Shown: positions 23,901 through 37,600 of the stretch, piece after piece
Numbering within the stretch: position 1 is the stretch's first letter
Layout of the letters: the number at the start of each line of letters is the position of its first letter
Source of the DNA: Lateolabrax maculatus
Lineage: Eukaryota > Chordata > Actinopteri > Acropomatiformes > Lateolabracidae
DNA: 64,000 nucleotides
NCBI GenBank assembly: GCA_031216445.1
Contig: CM062214.1
Location: forward strand, 6,906,001-6,970,000
Direction: 5' to 3'
Notes under the pieces: generated by a model
The model's database searches: none
Seen by the model: the letters and a program-made list of their open reading frames with translations, nothing else
Told to the model about the DNA's origin: nothing
Translations under genes and position numbers: made by a program

Positions 23901-26900
23901 GCCATGGACACAAGATGAACCATTTAAATTTAGCACACTGAGAGAACTATCCGAGCTTCCACCCTAAAAGGAAGCCACAAAAATGCTGATACAGGGTCAA
24001 AGTGGATCCAATCACAGTAGTGCTGGCTCAGGGGTCAAAACAGGACAGGGGGTGGGGGGTGCACTGACAGTGAGATGTGACATAGCAGGAGCCGACCACT
24101 GTTACTCAGTGTAAAAGCCACCTTATAGATAAAGTACATTAAAAGTTTCTGCATTATATTTTCTTTTGTAGAAAGAGTGTGTTGCTGCTACTTCACCAGC
24201 CAACTAGGTGCTCAAATGACCGGAAAAACTAAGTAGTGAGTAGTGACATTGGAAATACCCTTGGTGCACCCTCCCTACATGTAGATGCATGATAAGGCTA
24301 ATCAGAGAGCTGCCATCCAGCCAGCCCGTGTCTGCTCTCATTGGCTGCACGTCAGCAAGCTCCCAGATTGCGTCACTGAACGGTTCAAACATAGTGATAG
24401 CGATTTGTTGTTTTTGTCATCGATCTCTGAAAACTGTCGGCAAGCGGAAAATCTGGGTCCCATTGATTTAGTGTGAATTAACTGACCCTACCTGAAGTCT
24501 GCACTTGATTTATTCAACACAGGACCAGAATTGTTGCTACTGTTAAAGGTGTTGTTTTCACCAAAGGCTGCTATACAGTAATACCTGTAAATACACATGT
24601 TGAATGAATGAAGTGTCAGGTGGCCAAGTGGTTGAAATGCATTCTATATAACTGCCATGCTCCTGGTTTCATTCTTGCTGTGAAATTTTGTTTTATGTCA
24701 CACCCTGTTTATGTTGTAAACATGGTTTCAATTTGATAACCAAACGCATGCAAACAAGTGAGTGCCGGGATTTTCCTTGATCAATTAGACAGTCAAAAGC
24801 AGTTAAAACTGTGATCATGCAAATGAAGTGAGCAACAGCTGTGCAAGTGCCACAGACTCTTTTTACAACATCCACATAAACAGTTAAATGAGTCACTGGT
24901 TTGCGTCTCTAAACTGAAAAGTGCATTATTAAATAGACTTAAATAATAAAATGTGCCATTGTCATGTGTTGACCACTAAGCAGGACAGTGTGCCTACTGT
25001 ACATCATGTGAGTTATTCCTCCATCTGTGGCTATGAACTCTCCTCTAGGCAGCAAAATACTGCAAAGTAGGTGTGTGCTTTAATCTTAATCCAAATATAA
25101 TATGGACTTTGCTTTGTTCTTTTCCTCATTGTTCTCTCAGATTCAGTCTGAAAACTCGCTGGACGACCAAGTCAGACCAGAAAACAGTCTTTACTGACAA
25201 CCTTCACCTGTATGTATGCGGTCTGGCCTCCCCGCACTGCACTCCTGCCTTAGTTGAATTGGCCAGGACCTCTGGTGGAACAGGAGGCCAAAGTTGGGTC
25301 CAAAAACGACAAGCCCTCGTTCTAAAACTGCTAAAAAACCTGTGTCACAGCAACACCTTGACAGGACCAAAGGTAGAAGATGAACTGAAGTGAATCCTGA
25401 TACATGGATGTGTAATTTAATTAGATTGTATATATCTTTAGCCATTGTAGCTGTTTCTTTCCCTACTGAGCTATCCTTCTTACATATTCCCAGATACTGG
25501 AGCTTTGCCACTGTATCCAAGAGAGCCAGGACCCCCAGCTGGCTCAGCAGGTTATGGGTATGAGACGCACCCTGGAGCTGCGCAACATCCGGATATTACC
25601 TATTGACATTGATGCCCTGGCTTTTGTAGTTAACTCAGTAGGTGATAATGGCATCGGACTGGACTTTGGCGCATGCTCAATGGAGCTGGAGTGTTTAGAT
25701 GTCCTGCCCAGGTGTCAACACATTCACCTCCTCTGGTAAGTCCACACAAATACTCACCAAAGCAAAACAATACATAACGTCAATACATGCACGCACGCAC
25801 ACACGCACATACATACATACACACACTTGTCTATGTATAGAATTATTCAAAATCAAATCCACATTGAAATCCATATTTAAAATTGTATCTGCTATTTGAA
25901 ATATCCTCTGAAGCTAAATTTGTTGTACATTTCATACAATACATTTCAAACCTCTCCGTTGGAGACCATCAATCATGTAAAGTGTGAGCGTAATGTACAC
26001 AGTGGAATGCAGGGTCCGAATGCCGCGTGTACATGGCATGTAAATAATTACTTTCATGTCCAGAGGCATGCTGCACTCGAGGAGCAGTTGAACATTTGTT
26101 GTTGAAGTTGTAACACACAGGAATGGTGTCTAGAGTTGACCTCACATTTTGGTGAGGTTAAACAGTGGCAGTGAATGATGGAAGAGCTGCTGCTTGGCCT
26201 TTGACATTCCTCAGCTGATAGGCCATCTGTCTAGCACACTGTGACAACAACTGAAGCTCTTTGTTTCCTGCTGGGTCACTGTGGTCGGCTGAGTATTTGT
26301 GACAAGTAAACATACAGTAGCCTGGGGTCGTCCAAAGCGTTGACAACTGCCACCTTTTAAGGGATATTTTGTCAGACCAACTCAAAGCAGAAATAACTCC
26401 CACACACTGTGTACACTTGCATACCCGGTTAATAGGACCTTGGTATTTCCTTCCGTGTGCCTAACAAATCTGACATATTTTTTTTTGGGGGGGGGGTCTT
26501 TGAATCCCAGCTTCCAATCCAACACTAGGGCTTGTTTGTGTGTGACGCATGTTATTTTTCTCTATTTATGTGACTTCAGTTTTCGCAGCCGCAAGTATGG
26601 CGACAAGTTTGCTGAGAGGTTGTCTTCCATTTTGCCAAAGTTCACAACCCTGAGAAAACTTGAGTAAGATTCAAATTGTTGTTTTTCTTTTTCCTACTGT
26701 GTTTTTTTTTCCTCACAGCATGCCTTGTCATCTCGTTTGAATTCATATCAAGAGTGGTGTAATTTCAATGTCGTTTACTGTTAACTTTCTCTTTGTCTTC
26801 TCAAGGTTCTGTGCTGCCAGTCTGACTGCCACTGGAGCCGCTAGTTTGGCCTCTGCTCTACAGAACTGTCCAGACATCACTGAAATCAAGTATATTTGCT

Positions 26901-27189
26901 AAAACATTATTAGTGCTGTGTTTGCTGACACCTGATGCCTATATACTGTAATTGTGAAATGTTTTGAATGCCGGTGTAAAATTAAACACCAAGCTTTTGG
27001 TTCTTTGTGGCAGTCTGAGTGACAACAATCTGAAAGACGGAGGGATCGAACACATAGCCGATACTTTTGCCAAACTACCAAGACTGGTCTCGGTAATGTA
27101 AGTACATACTGCTAATGAAATGCTATTTCAAATAACCACAATAGCCCAAGATTTTGTATATTTTCTGCTGATTTCGTTCATAAGAGTTA

Positions 27190-27241
<52 letters not shown>

Positions 27242-28569
27242 CACCTTGCAGGTTGGGCCGAAACAACAGCTCTCTGAAGGCAGTGGACTGTCTCATCAGG
27301 AAACTGTCTTCATGTTTAAACATCCAGCACCTTCACGCAGAGTATGACCATGAACATTCACACGTACACATAAATCAATTTAAAAAGTAAGCAAGTAAAC
27401 ATTGTTATACAATATAGATGTTTTATCTCTTTTGCAGTGGGATGAAGGAAGTGACAGTAACTTTCTCCCAAAACTCAGATTTGAACAGGTGAGTTTAATG
27501 TTTGGATAAACCAAATGAGTAAATACAAACCAGTAATCAGCCGTCTATCATCAGATGAATACTGCACATACTGAAATCCCGACTTGTGTATTCCCCTCTG
27601 CAGCCATAAAATGTCTGAACCAACAATCAGGTAAGAGATTAGAAAGTAACAGTCTTATCAAATGTTGACCACTTTCCAGATCTTTACTAACATAGCCAGT
27701 TTCCTTGAAGAACTTTGCTCCTCCTTTGAAGTAAAATAGCTTTTACAAGGTTTGTGTATTGTTTTTAACAATCTTGACCAGGAACGGACCCACAGAACAG
27801 ACTGTAGAATTAAGTCAGTTTACTTTATGTGCCGATTGATTTGAATTTGATTCAAATGCTTGTTGGCCAGTTTTGATGTTTAGCACTTTTTTCATTGCTT
27901 ACAAGTTTTCATGGTGTCATTTGTTCTCCAGCTTGTTGAACCAGACATGGACCAAGTCTGAGATGCAAAAAGTTGCAGAATCATTGGCACGTTGCCCTGC
28001 CTTGTCTGTCCTGGAGTAAGTAACCCTAAGTACCCCAAATTTGGGAAACCCCCTCCCAATGATACAAACAATGGTGGAATGTAGCATTTTATCAAGTACA
28101 ATACTGAAGTAGAAATTAGAGGTAATGGTACTTTACTTGAGTATTTACATTTTATGCTACTTTATACTTCTATTCCACCACATTTCAGTTTCTATATTTG
28201 TCTGACAGCTATAATTACTAGTTTCTGTTCAGATTACAACATACTGAAACAGAGTAATGGAGTACAATAACAACAGCCAGTTACTGATTTATTGTTTTAT
28301 CCTGGGTGTTCACAGTGCAAACATGTGATGCAATGTAATTATTTGGTAGAAGTAATTTTTTTGTGTGAGCCACAAGTTCCTTTTTGTCACTAGAGCAAGG
28401 CACCACAAGTGACATTTGGCATAATTGGGCAGTCAGCACTACCATTTTGCACTCCTAGTGTGATATTCTCTCTGTGTATTAGGTATTTTGTAATAGTACC
28501 GCACAGTGTTCCAGTGTTCCACTGATACAATACATGTAGTATATTTATTGAAATCAAATGGTAATGAAG

Positions 28570-28625
<56 letters not shown>

Positions 28626-31600
28626 ATCCTAGTCTGTCTGGAGGCCAGTGGGATGTGGAAACTCTGAGGACGCTCACACAGTTTTTGCCAAGGTTCAATG
28701 TCACCAAAAAGATCATGTAAGGCTGGATTCATGCAAAACTACCTATCACAAAGCACGTGATTCAAGAGTGACATGAAGCTACGCTTATTCTGCATATGGC
28801 TGATTTTTACTACATTACTCTTGCTATACAATATGTAATTTTGCTATACTCTATTTCCACTAGCTCTCCATAAAATATCATGAAAAAATTTGATGCACTA
28901 TTTGAAGTACAAAAAAAAAGAAAACTGGGTCCAGCATCCATAAGAACAGCAGTTTATTGATGTTCCGATGTCTGTTCTCAGTTTGAATGACAGCTGCTCT
29001 TCAGTGGAGGGTTTAGTGACTCTGACTGCTTTGCTGTCCGATTGTCCTGCTGTGATGGAGCTTCACATCAGGTAAAAACACTCCTGTAATGCGCATTGCA
29101 TACTGTAAATGCACACATGCACCCACCTGTAAACATACTGTACTAACAAATGCATAATTATCATCGGTCACAGCAGGCAGGACCATCATGCTGTTCTTCA
29201 GCAACACTCGTCACTGTGTAAAACAATTAGCAACATATTAAAATTGTACTGTTTAGCTTAAAATGTCATTATTTTACAGCATCATTTACTGCTTTGTTAT
29301 GAGTATTCACAAATACTCATAAATTGGGTAAATACTGTAAATAAGCCACATGATTCTCACCATAATCTTAACTAGCTGCTATGCAACTGTGTTTTTCTTT
29401 ATGTCTCAGACTACAGAGTCCTGTCCAGGTGTCTGTAGTGTTCTCTGGAGGAAGAGAAAAACCTGCACAGGAAATATCTAAAACACTCTGGTATGTATTA
29501 AATACAGTCTTCCAGTGTCAACCTCTGCACCTACATCATTCTGCACAGTGAAAACCCAAACATCAACACAACAAAACACATTTTTGAGTGGAGGGGAACC
29601 TTCTTTTATAACATTATTACTGGTGATGATCATGAATCTGTCACCTCTGTCAGTCTCAGCTGCTGTGGTCTGCTGCCCGTTGATCTGGAAAAAGTGTGGA
29701 AGAGTTTGGGAACCTCCTGTGATCTCACTTTGCTGGAGTAAGATACACAAAAACATATTTACAAAAATAAACATTTACCCACCTGTAACAGTAAGTCAGA
29801 AATACATCACCAGTTTACTTAAGTGTTTCTTTTATTTTAGCAGCCACCCATGGTGTACTCTTTCTTGTCTCTTATTTCAACCCCACATGCTTGTATGTCA
29901 GTCTGTCCAGTAACTGTTTAGGCAACAAAGGTCTGAAGAAGCTGTTGGAGGTCCTGCGTCATCATAGTAGCATCCAGGAAATCAAGTAAGACTTGCACAC
30001 AAAGTGATAACAAAATGACTAAAAAGATACATACAAAAAAAAAAGTTACTGGTAATCTTTATAGCAAAGCCCTAATATCAATTTGTATAATGAGAAGTTC
30101 TTCAAGGGAAAAATGAGACTAGTTGGACAGAGCTGATCTAATCTTGGTTAGCTGGCAGGAGAGTTATTTTCTCACCAAACAGCTTCCAAATGAAATGTGC
30201 CAACGCTGGGAGCTACTGTGTTTACCCCGTGGCTTTGGTCTAAAGTATAAGTATAGTATAAACGGCTTATATAGAGCTAAGTTAAGCCCTCCCCCTGTCT
30301 TATTGTTTTTGTGTGTGTGTGTGTTTTTCAGTGCCAGTAACAACGGGATCAGCATGGAGGGAGCGATGATGCTGGCAGGTGCTTTGAGCTCCCACAACAA
30401 CTTAACACAAATTCACATCAGGTACTCTTTGTTTTAAATTTTTTTGGCAGTTAATGATTTTATTGGAGCAGCAACAGAGTTAGCACCTGTTTGACCAACC
30501 TGAGCAACTAGAGCTCCAACAGCTGATAAATGCTGCTTAACATCTAATTTTTATCTGTTTATTAAACACAACTATATATATGCCATGCTGTAAAAATTTG
30601 CATGGAAATGAAATGAAACATAGAAGCAAGTCAGCACACTTTGGCTCCCTCAAGTTCAATTTATTAGCACATCCACAGGTGACTTTTTCGTTACAGCTCT
30701 TCTTCAGACTTAGACATACCTATACAGACACCATCTTTAAGTTCACCTTACACTCTGGTCACATGATGATGACATTATACCAGTGAAGTAACACTTTTTT
30801 CCCACTGATAACTATCTAACTATATTCTACTGGTCCAGCACCTGCCCTGAAGGTATTTGGATGTCCACGACAACCACACATTGCTTGTGGAAATGACGAT
30901 GGTTGTTAACTCTAAACTTGTGTTCAAATTAGTGTATTGTTAATCTGATAGTGTCCTGTTGGTTTCTCAGTGATGGAGGCAGAGAGCAGGTGACCCTGAA
31001 GTTCTGCTCTGACAACAGGTAGACAAGCTGAATCTGTGAAAAACCCCACACATCTGGATACCACTGTCTGCATTTTCATTTGTCGGTTAAAAAGCGAATC
31101 CTTTTTTTCTTTTCTCTTTTGTAGTGATGACAAACAGCAGCTAAAGATGTTCAGGTACAGTGAGCTGATAAAGATGCTTATAGCGTCAGTTTTCTGTTTA
31201 CTGCAAGTCATTACTTTAAATTAAAATATAAAACGATGATCCTCTTTTGCTGTAGGATAAACAACAGCTGCCTCCTGCCGTCTGATGTAACCACACTATG
31301 TAGAAGACTGGTCCGGTGTCGCACCCATTTGGAGTTAGAGTCAGTTTAAGTCTTGTATACCCACACATTATTATTTCATCAATATGGCGGAGACGGTAGA
31401 CATTGATATACTTTTACGTTGTGTCAGTTTGTCTCACACCTTGCTGACAGACCAGGCCATCGAGAATCTGCTGAAGGTCTTGCCGAAGATGACGACACTG
31501 CGGAGACTAAAGTAGGACGTACACACAAAAAGTTATTATAGTTGATTTAGAACAATGACCCTCAAAGATATTGAACACAGCATTCATTTTTTTTTTCATT

Positions 31601-34600
31601 AATAAGCCCTGTGATTTGATAACCATTTCATTTTATTTGAATCACCTCCGCCTTCTTTCTCAGTTTCAGCCACAGCATCACATCCGCAACTGGAGCACTG
31701 GCGCTGGTCAGTTGTTTGACTGTCAGTCAGCGAGTCACATCAGTGGAGCTCAGGTACGATATCTTCCTGTGTTACAACTGTCAAGACAACAATATGCTAT
31801 ATTTGAAAAATCTTAGTTTTATATCTAAACAGTGTGTTCTCTTGTGGCAGAATTAACTGGAGTAATCTGCAATAATTCTTTTTCGTTTTCTGTCATTTAT
31901 TGACATCTGTCACTGAGGATGTTTTTGTTAAATGCTGCTTTGAACTGTTTTTCAGGCCTCAGACTGAATCCTTTATCCATTTTGACTGTGTGAAAGCAGA
32001 ACAAGCCAGCTGCAGGTCTGTGATCAGTAACTGAAATTTGTTTTTCAGGTGGCCCAGTTTTTTGCTTTCATGCAGTAAATCAAATCTAGCATCTTCTAGT
32101 TTGTCTTTCAGTCTGACTGCCAGTGTATGTGATTCAGTATGTAAATGATCGTAAATCTCGCCCAGCACTGGCAGGAAATGCTGTCTACCAGAGGATAGAA
32201 CGTGGCAGCAAATTTACAATTTCTGCAGTGTATAAGCGAGAACATTTTTCTGTGTGTTTTTACTTTATTGTTAAAATATTGTATGTACTACCAACTCTAC
32301 AAATTGCAGTTAAACACAGAGATTCACCTATATATATATAAAATAAAAATGTCATGTCACACAAGTAGCAAACTAATTGATTAACTTGTCATGAAGAGTC
32401 AATTTGAAGTGCTTTGGGTGGCCTGATTGCGGTTTCCTGTTTTTCCTAATCAGCCCAGAACAGAAAGTTACTTAATGTACTTACACACCACTAACTTAAT
32501 GCCCTAATATAATATCTGTCTGTCGCAGTTTAACGCATTTGAGCCTGAACGTTGACAACTTGGAGAGACTGCTCCAGATCCTACAGCAGGGTCCACAGCT
32601 GTCTAGCCTAGAGTATGTGCCGCAAACAAAACTCACACACAAACCCAGTCTGACTCATACATTTGCGCACATCCGTGCACTGCACATACAGTACATACCA
32701 GTACTTACTGCTGAGTAATCCTTTCTTTTGACTGCAGTTTATCAAGTAACCAGCTGGAAGATGAAAGAGTGAAGCACTTTTTGGATTATCTACCAAAGCT
32801 TAAAATCACCAGCTATGTCAAGTAAGAGACATGTTATGAAATATGGATGTTTACCACTTTCAGTTCTGTATTCAATTGTAGCAGACGTATAGAACAGAAA
32901 ATGCAAGATATTAATTCACTTTTTTCCCCCCTTTTTTTGAGCCTCAAATTCTTCAATATTTTTGGTCTTTTTTGTGTTTCCATTTATAGTTTTTATATAT
33001 ATTAATTTTATTTACGGTGAAGTTTACTGTTCCAAATGTAATGTTCATTTGTACTGTCATGTTTGATTGCATAATTCTTTTTTCAAAAATATTGTGCCCT
33101 GGTAAATCTTTGCAGCAACTATTAAATAAATCTCAAATAACCTTTTTGACACTTGTCACAGTAGAAAAAGCAAAGTTACTCCTAACATTATCGACGGCTC
33201 TGTTCTATTCAAGTGTCCCAGTTAGTCATGACAGTGTGAACTGGACCCCTAAAAATGAAGCAGCTAAATAGAACCCAGCCACCATTAGTGTTATTCATAA
33301 CACCAGGTTTCTCTGCTGTGTCATTTCAAAATGTCTGTTTTTTTTCATATTAAATTTTTATTCCAAAAAGGCCAGTATCGGAGTCAACAACAAATGTCAG
33401 TTATACAACACATATATATAGAACGCCACTTCTCTGGTCTTCAAAGTGTCTTCATCCACAGTTTGAGCAACAACAGCCTGACCCAGCAGGGGCTGCTGGA
33501 TGTGGCCAGCACGCTGTGTACCTGTGATAACGTCACTGGTGTGGAAGTCGGGTGAGTCTGTGCTTTGTAGTAATGAGTGAACAAATGACCAAAAAAAGAA
33601 AGCAACTCAATGAATTGTTGAAAGCACGAACAGCTGCACTAACCAATTAATTGATTGACAAGTATTCATCCCTGTCTGTCTCTCTGTCTGTGGACTCGAC
33701 TTTCTGATGTCCACTTTCTGATGATAGTTTGGGAGAAGACGAGAGGTGTCTCATCTGGTTTACAGAAGGTGGAGGTTGTGGAAAAACTCTGAGGTACGGA
33801 CAAGAATCCGCATTTACAAATGTATGAGTAACTGACATGTCATTGTGCAGAGCTTTTCACAACTCAACCTTCAGATGGTTACCACATTACTATTATTGTG
33901 CCCTTTTGAAGTATGGAACATGGTGTGTGGGGTGTTCCCGATCTAGTATCCCATTTACCAGAACTTAAAATAACTTCATAGAAAGTTCTACACGGTATAA
34001 ACCTCAATAATTTATATTTCAGCACGGGATACCTCAGATGTATGAGGTTTCCTTTCCTTGAGCTGCCCTAAAAGCTCCTAAAAGCTGCCAATGCTGCTGT
34101 AGGAGCAGCAAGCTTTGGCAAACTGACAGGAAGTGGCAAAGTTCAAGCACAAACCTTCACCACATGCAATCATCACAGAGTTACAAAATTGATGCTGCAA
34201 TAGGTCAAAGCAACGCCAGTGTTTGATTGTTAGCACTCTTTATAGACAGTTACAGGTCTCCCTGTTTGTTGTCTGATGGTTGATTGTCTTGTTGTTTAAA
34301 GGTTTACAGGTTAGTAAGTCACTGTAACCTTTGTGAATTGTTTATTCTCTCCCTTCCCATCTTTTTTCATATCTCTACCAGTGTCAGTGACAGCTGTTTG
34401 GAACGTGACCATCTGGTTCGGTTAGCAGAAATTGTGTCCATCTGTCCCAGTCTGACCAAATTGGAGTAAGAACACCTCCGTCTTAAGACCATTTTATACT
34501 GCAGCTCTTATCATATGAAAAGCTTCCCTGCTACTCTGATTTTTTGACGATTTTAGGAAAACTGACATTTCATAAAAAATAAAAATGTCATAACTGTTTA

Positions 34601-37600
34601 TGTGGACGGTGATGCTACAGATATATGAAAACCTTGTAATTCCGTTTTTTCATAGTTAAACTTCTGATTAACTAAAAAAATGCATCAGATCACTAATGAA
34701 TACCCTGTGGTTGGTTCACAGGTTCAAGAACAATTTGCTGCGGTCGGATTGGATTAAAGACTTTGTGAAACTGTTGAACAGCAGTCAGAGAGGATTAAGT
34801 GTCAGGTGAGAAGCAATAAAGTAGCATGTAGCTCTGCTTTGCTTTTGCTCAGCACACAGTCCATATTGTTTTTTGAGTCATGGCTACACACATTTTTGTG
34901 TTTGTGTCCACATAGCTGAAAGAACTGCTGTCATACTGCTGAATTATATTATTGAAATGCTGAGCTGCGTTACACTCTCTCTTCTTTGTCAGTATTGAGG
35001 AGTGTCACATTAGATCTAAGGAAGCTGTTAGTTTGGTGTCTCGCTGCCTGGACCTCAACAGCAGCATACACACTATCAGGTGAGATATGAAAAGTCAACA
35101 CAAGCACACACTGGTAAACTATTTGTAGTAAAACACATATTCAAACTCACTGTAGAATATCCCCCAGCAGTTGTTATGTATAACAGTGCTATACATATTT
35201 ATGTTGCAGGGTTCACCACACCACACTACACCTGTCTTTCATGAAGGCCACTGAACTGACTTCAGTCAGGTAATACATTTCAGGTTGCATATTTTAATAA
35301 CAGTCCCCCTCTAGTCAAAAATGTGTTTAGCTTATTACGTCACTTGGATGTTTGATCTTCACCGTGCAGGATGATGTATCTACAGAATTTTAAGTTTTCA
35401 ACTCCATCCGTTGACGTGGGAAAGTTACTCTGTGCTTAACTTAAATCTGAGTTTAAAGCATGAACAGTATGAACAATTTTTTGTGAAATCGCAACTAGTT
35501 TGGAGCCACTCTTGGTCCTATATGTAACTGTGACAAGTATGATGAGGAAACGGATCGGACAAGTTCTTAATTAAAGCAGAGTGTTTTTATATGTTTTTAA
35601 ATATGTCTGGAGGGGATCTTTAATGATCTTAACCCTGAAACTGAAATACACTGAAAACAATAAACCTTACCACAGTCTCACTGTTCTGCTGGCATAACAT
35701 CAGCTTCAGGTTAGCTTGTTTTGTGAAAATATACATTAAGTTGGCCCTTATCATGGCAGTGTTCAGCTGTGACAATCTTTTTCTTGAAAACAAATTAAGC
35801 AGATGTTGCACCTTTAAGATTATACATACAGTACAATACAAAAGAGCCAGATGTTATCTGTTAACCTCTCCTCTCCTCCAGCCTTGTGGACTGTGCAGTA
35901 GAGGGGTCACATCTTGAAGCTATGAGGAGCATCATCCAGAGGTGTCCTTCACTGACAGAGCTGGAGTTAGTGTAAGTATGAATATAATATGCACACGGCT
36001 GTATATGAGGGAGGCTTATTTGTAATAAATGGAAGACACAAAGCAGAAAAAAATAATAATAATCATGTTAGTTCTCATTATTCACAGGTTTTCCCACAAC
36101 AGACTGGGTATAGAGGGAGCCGAGTTTCTCTGTTCTGTTCTGCCCTCGCTGCCAAATCTCACTTCTCTCAGGTGAGAGCTTTTCTCACATTGGACACTTT
36201 TAAACCAATGCCCGATTTAAAGTTCTTGCATAACAAATATCTACTTTTGTCTTTTGCAGTATTGGTTCCAAGGAGACTTGTGTGACCGTGGTTGAGAAGC
36301 TCTTAGAGGCCTTGCTGAAGGCTGTAGCCATTCAGCGTTTTAGGTGTGCAAGAACACAAATGTGTTTTACTGCTTGTCTGGAGCATTTTGCTTCCTCTCA
36401 TTGTCCTTATTCCTTGTTTGATTTGATAGCGCTCCTTCACTCTGACTATAATTATCTACATGCATTGTGTATTATAGGCAGTTCAGGGGGCCTGGAAGCA
36501 TTGTCTGTTTAAAAAGCTTTTTTTCTGTCTATAGTACAACAATGTTTTTATTGTTGATTTGCAAGAAAGTAGAGCTACAAAGGGAGCAGAAAACCAACAC
36601 TGTGTCAAGCTGTTGTCTATGGCCAAGAAAATTCCGATACTGCATGTCTCTTAACTCTAGCACTGTATGTCATGGTTTAAATGTTATCGAATAGCCAGCA
36701 CAAACTCAACATTGTTGTGTTAGGTGCATGAATTGAAGTGAAATCTTCCTTCTTGCTCTTTCCCAGACTTTCAGGTCATGTGATCAGTGACACGGCAGCT
36801 CAGATTATGACCAGAACGTTTCCTCGTCTACGATCACTCAAGTGAGCATTCGGCGTCCGGTGTGATAGCATTTTGAATTATTTTTACAGGCAGTTGTGTC
36901 CACGATCAATTGCCCACGTACACTTATTATGTGGGATTTTGTGAACTGTCTGAACCGTCTCGTGCAGCATATGAGCTTTAGATGGTGTTAACGTTTGCTC
37001 TGTCCTCTCTAGTCTGTCTCATTGTGTGTGGTCAGCGGCTGGAGGGATGCAGCTCGTCAGAGCACTGGGAGAGTGTGTTAGTCTCGAAGGCCTTTGGTAA
37101 GACACACACATATTTATATGCACGTGAATGGAAATGTGTACAAAGATGCCTGAACATAGATAAGAGTGGCTTCTATACTGTCTGGAAGTTCTGTTCTCAT
37201 TCTTGGAGCGTGTCCCTGTGTTTATGTGGGTGTTTGTGTTTCTGTGTGCACCCTAAGTCTGGACTCTGTGCAGCTGAATGAAGAAAGCAGTGTGTACCTG
37301 GCACAAGCACTGAAGAATATCAACTCTATATGCGCTCTCAAGTAAGAAACGCGATCTGTTCTACTGTAGCAATCTCATTACAACTTGTTATTCTTGGCAC
37401 AAGTTATACTGTATCTGTAGTCTATAAAGAGGGGGATTTTTGGGGATGATCCAAAATCTGACCTTTCCAAGAGATTTTTGCAGACTTATCAAGTATAATG
37501 TGGCCCATTTGTAGCTACAGTCACACACACACTCAACGCCACTCTAATAATCTGGCCTATTTATGATGTCAAGCATTTACTTACACTGCTGCTGCCAAAG

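Noticed and set aside
24619..24692. Functional tRNA gene.
   Set aside because: Only the A box is well matched. The B box is degraded and no cloverleaf can be drawn, so at most it is a SINE remnant.
29659..29737. Alternative acceptor (CTCAG) six bases inside the nlrc5 exon at 29654.
   Set aside because: The upstream acceptor gives the exact 84-base LRR length and restores the CLSCCG start of the repeat, so it is preferred.
32083..32190. Possible extra nlrc5 LRR exon after the acceptor-like 'tttcag' at about 32111.
   Set aside because: In the required phase it meets a stop codon after a dozen residues and has no donor in frame.
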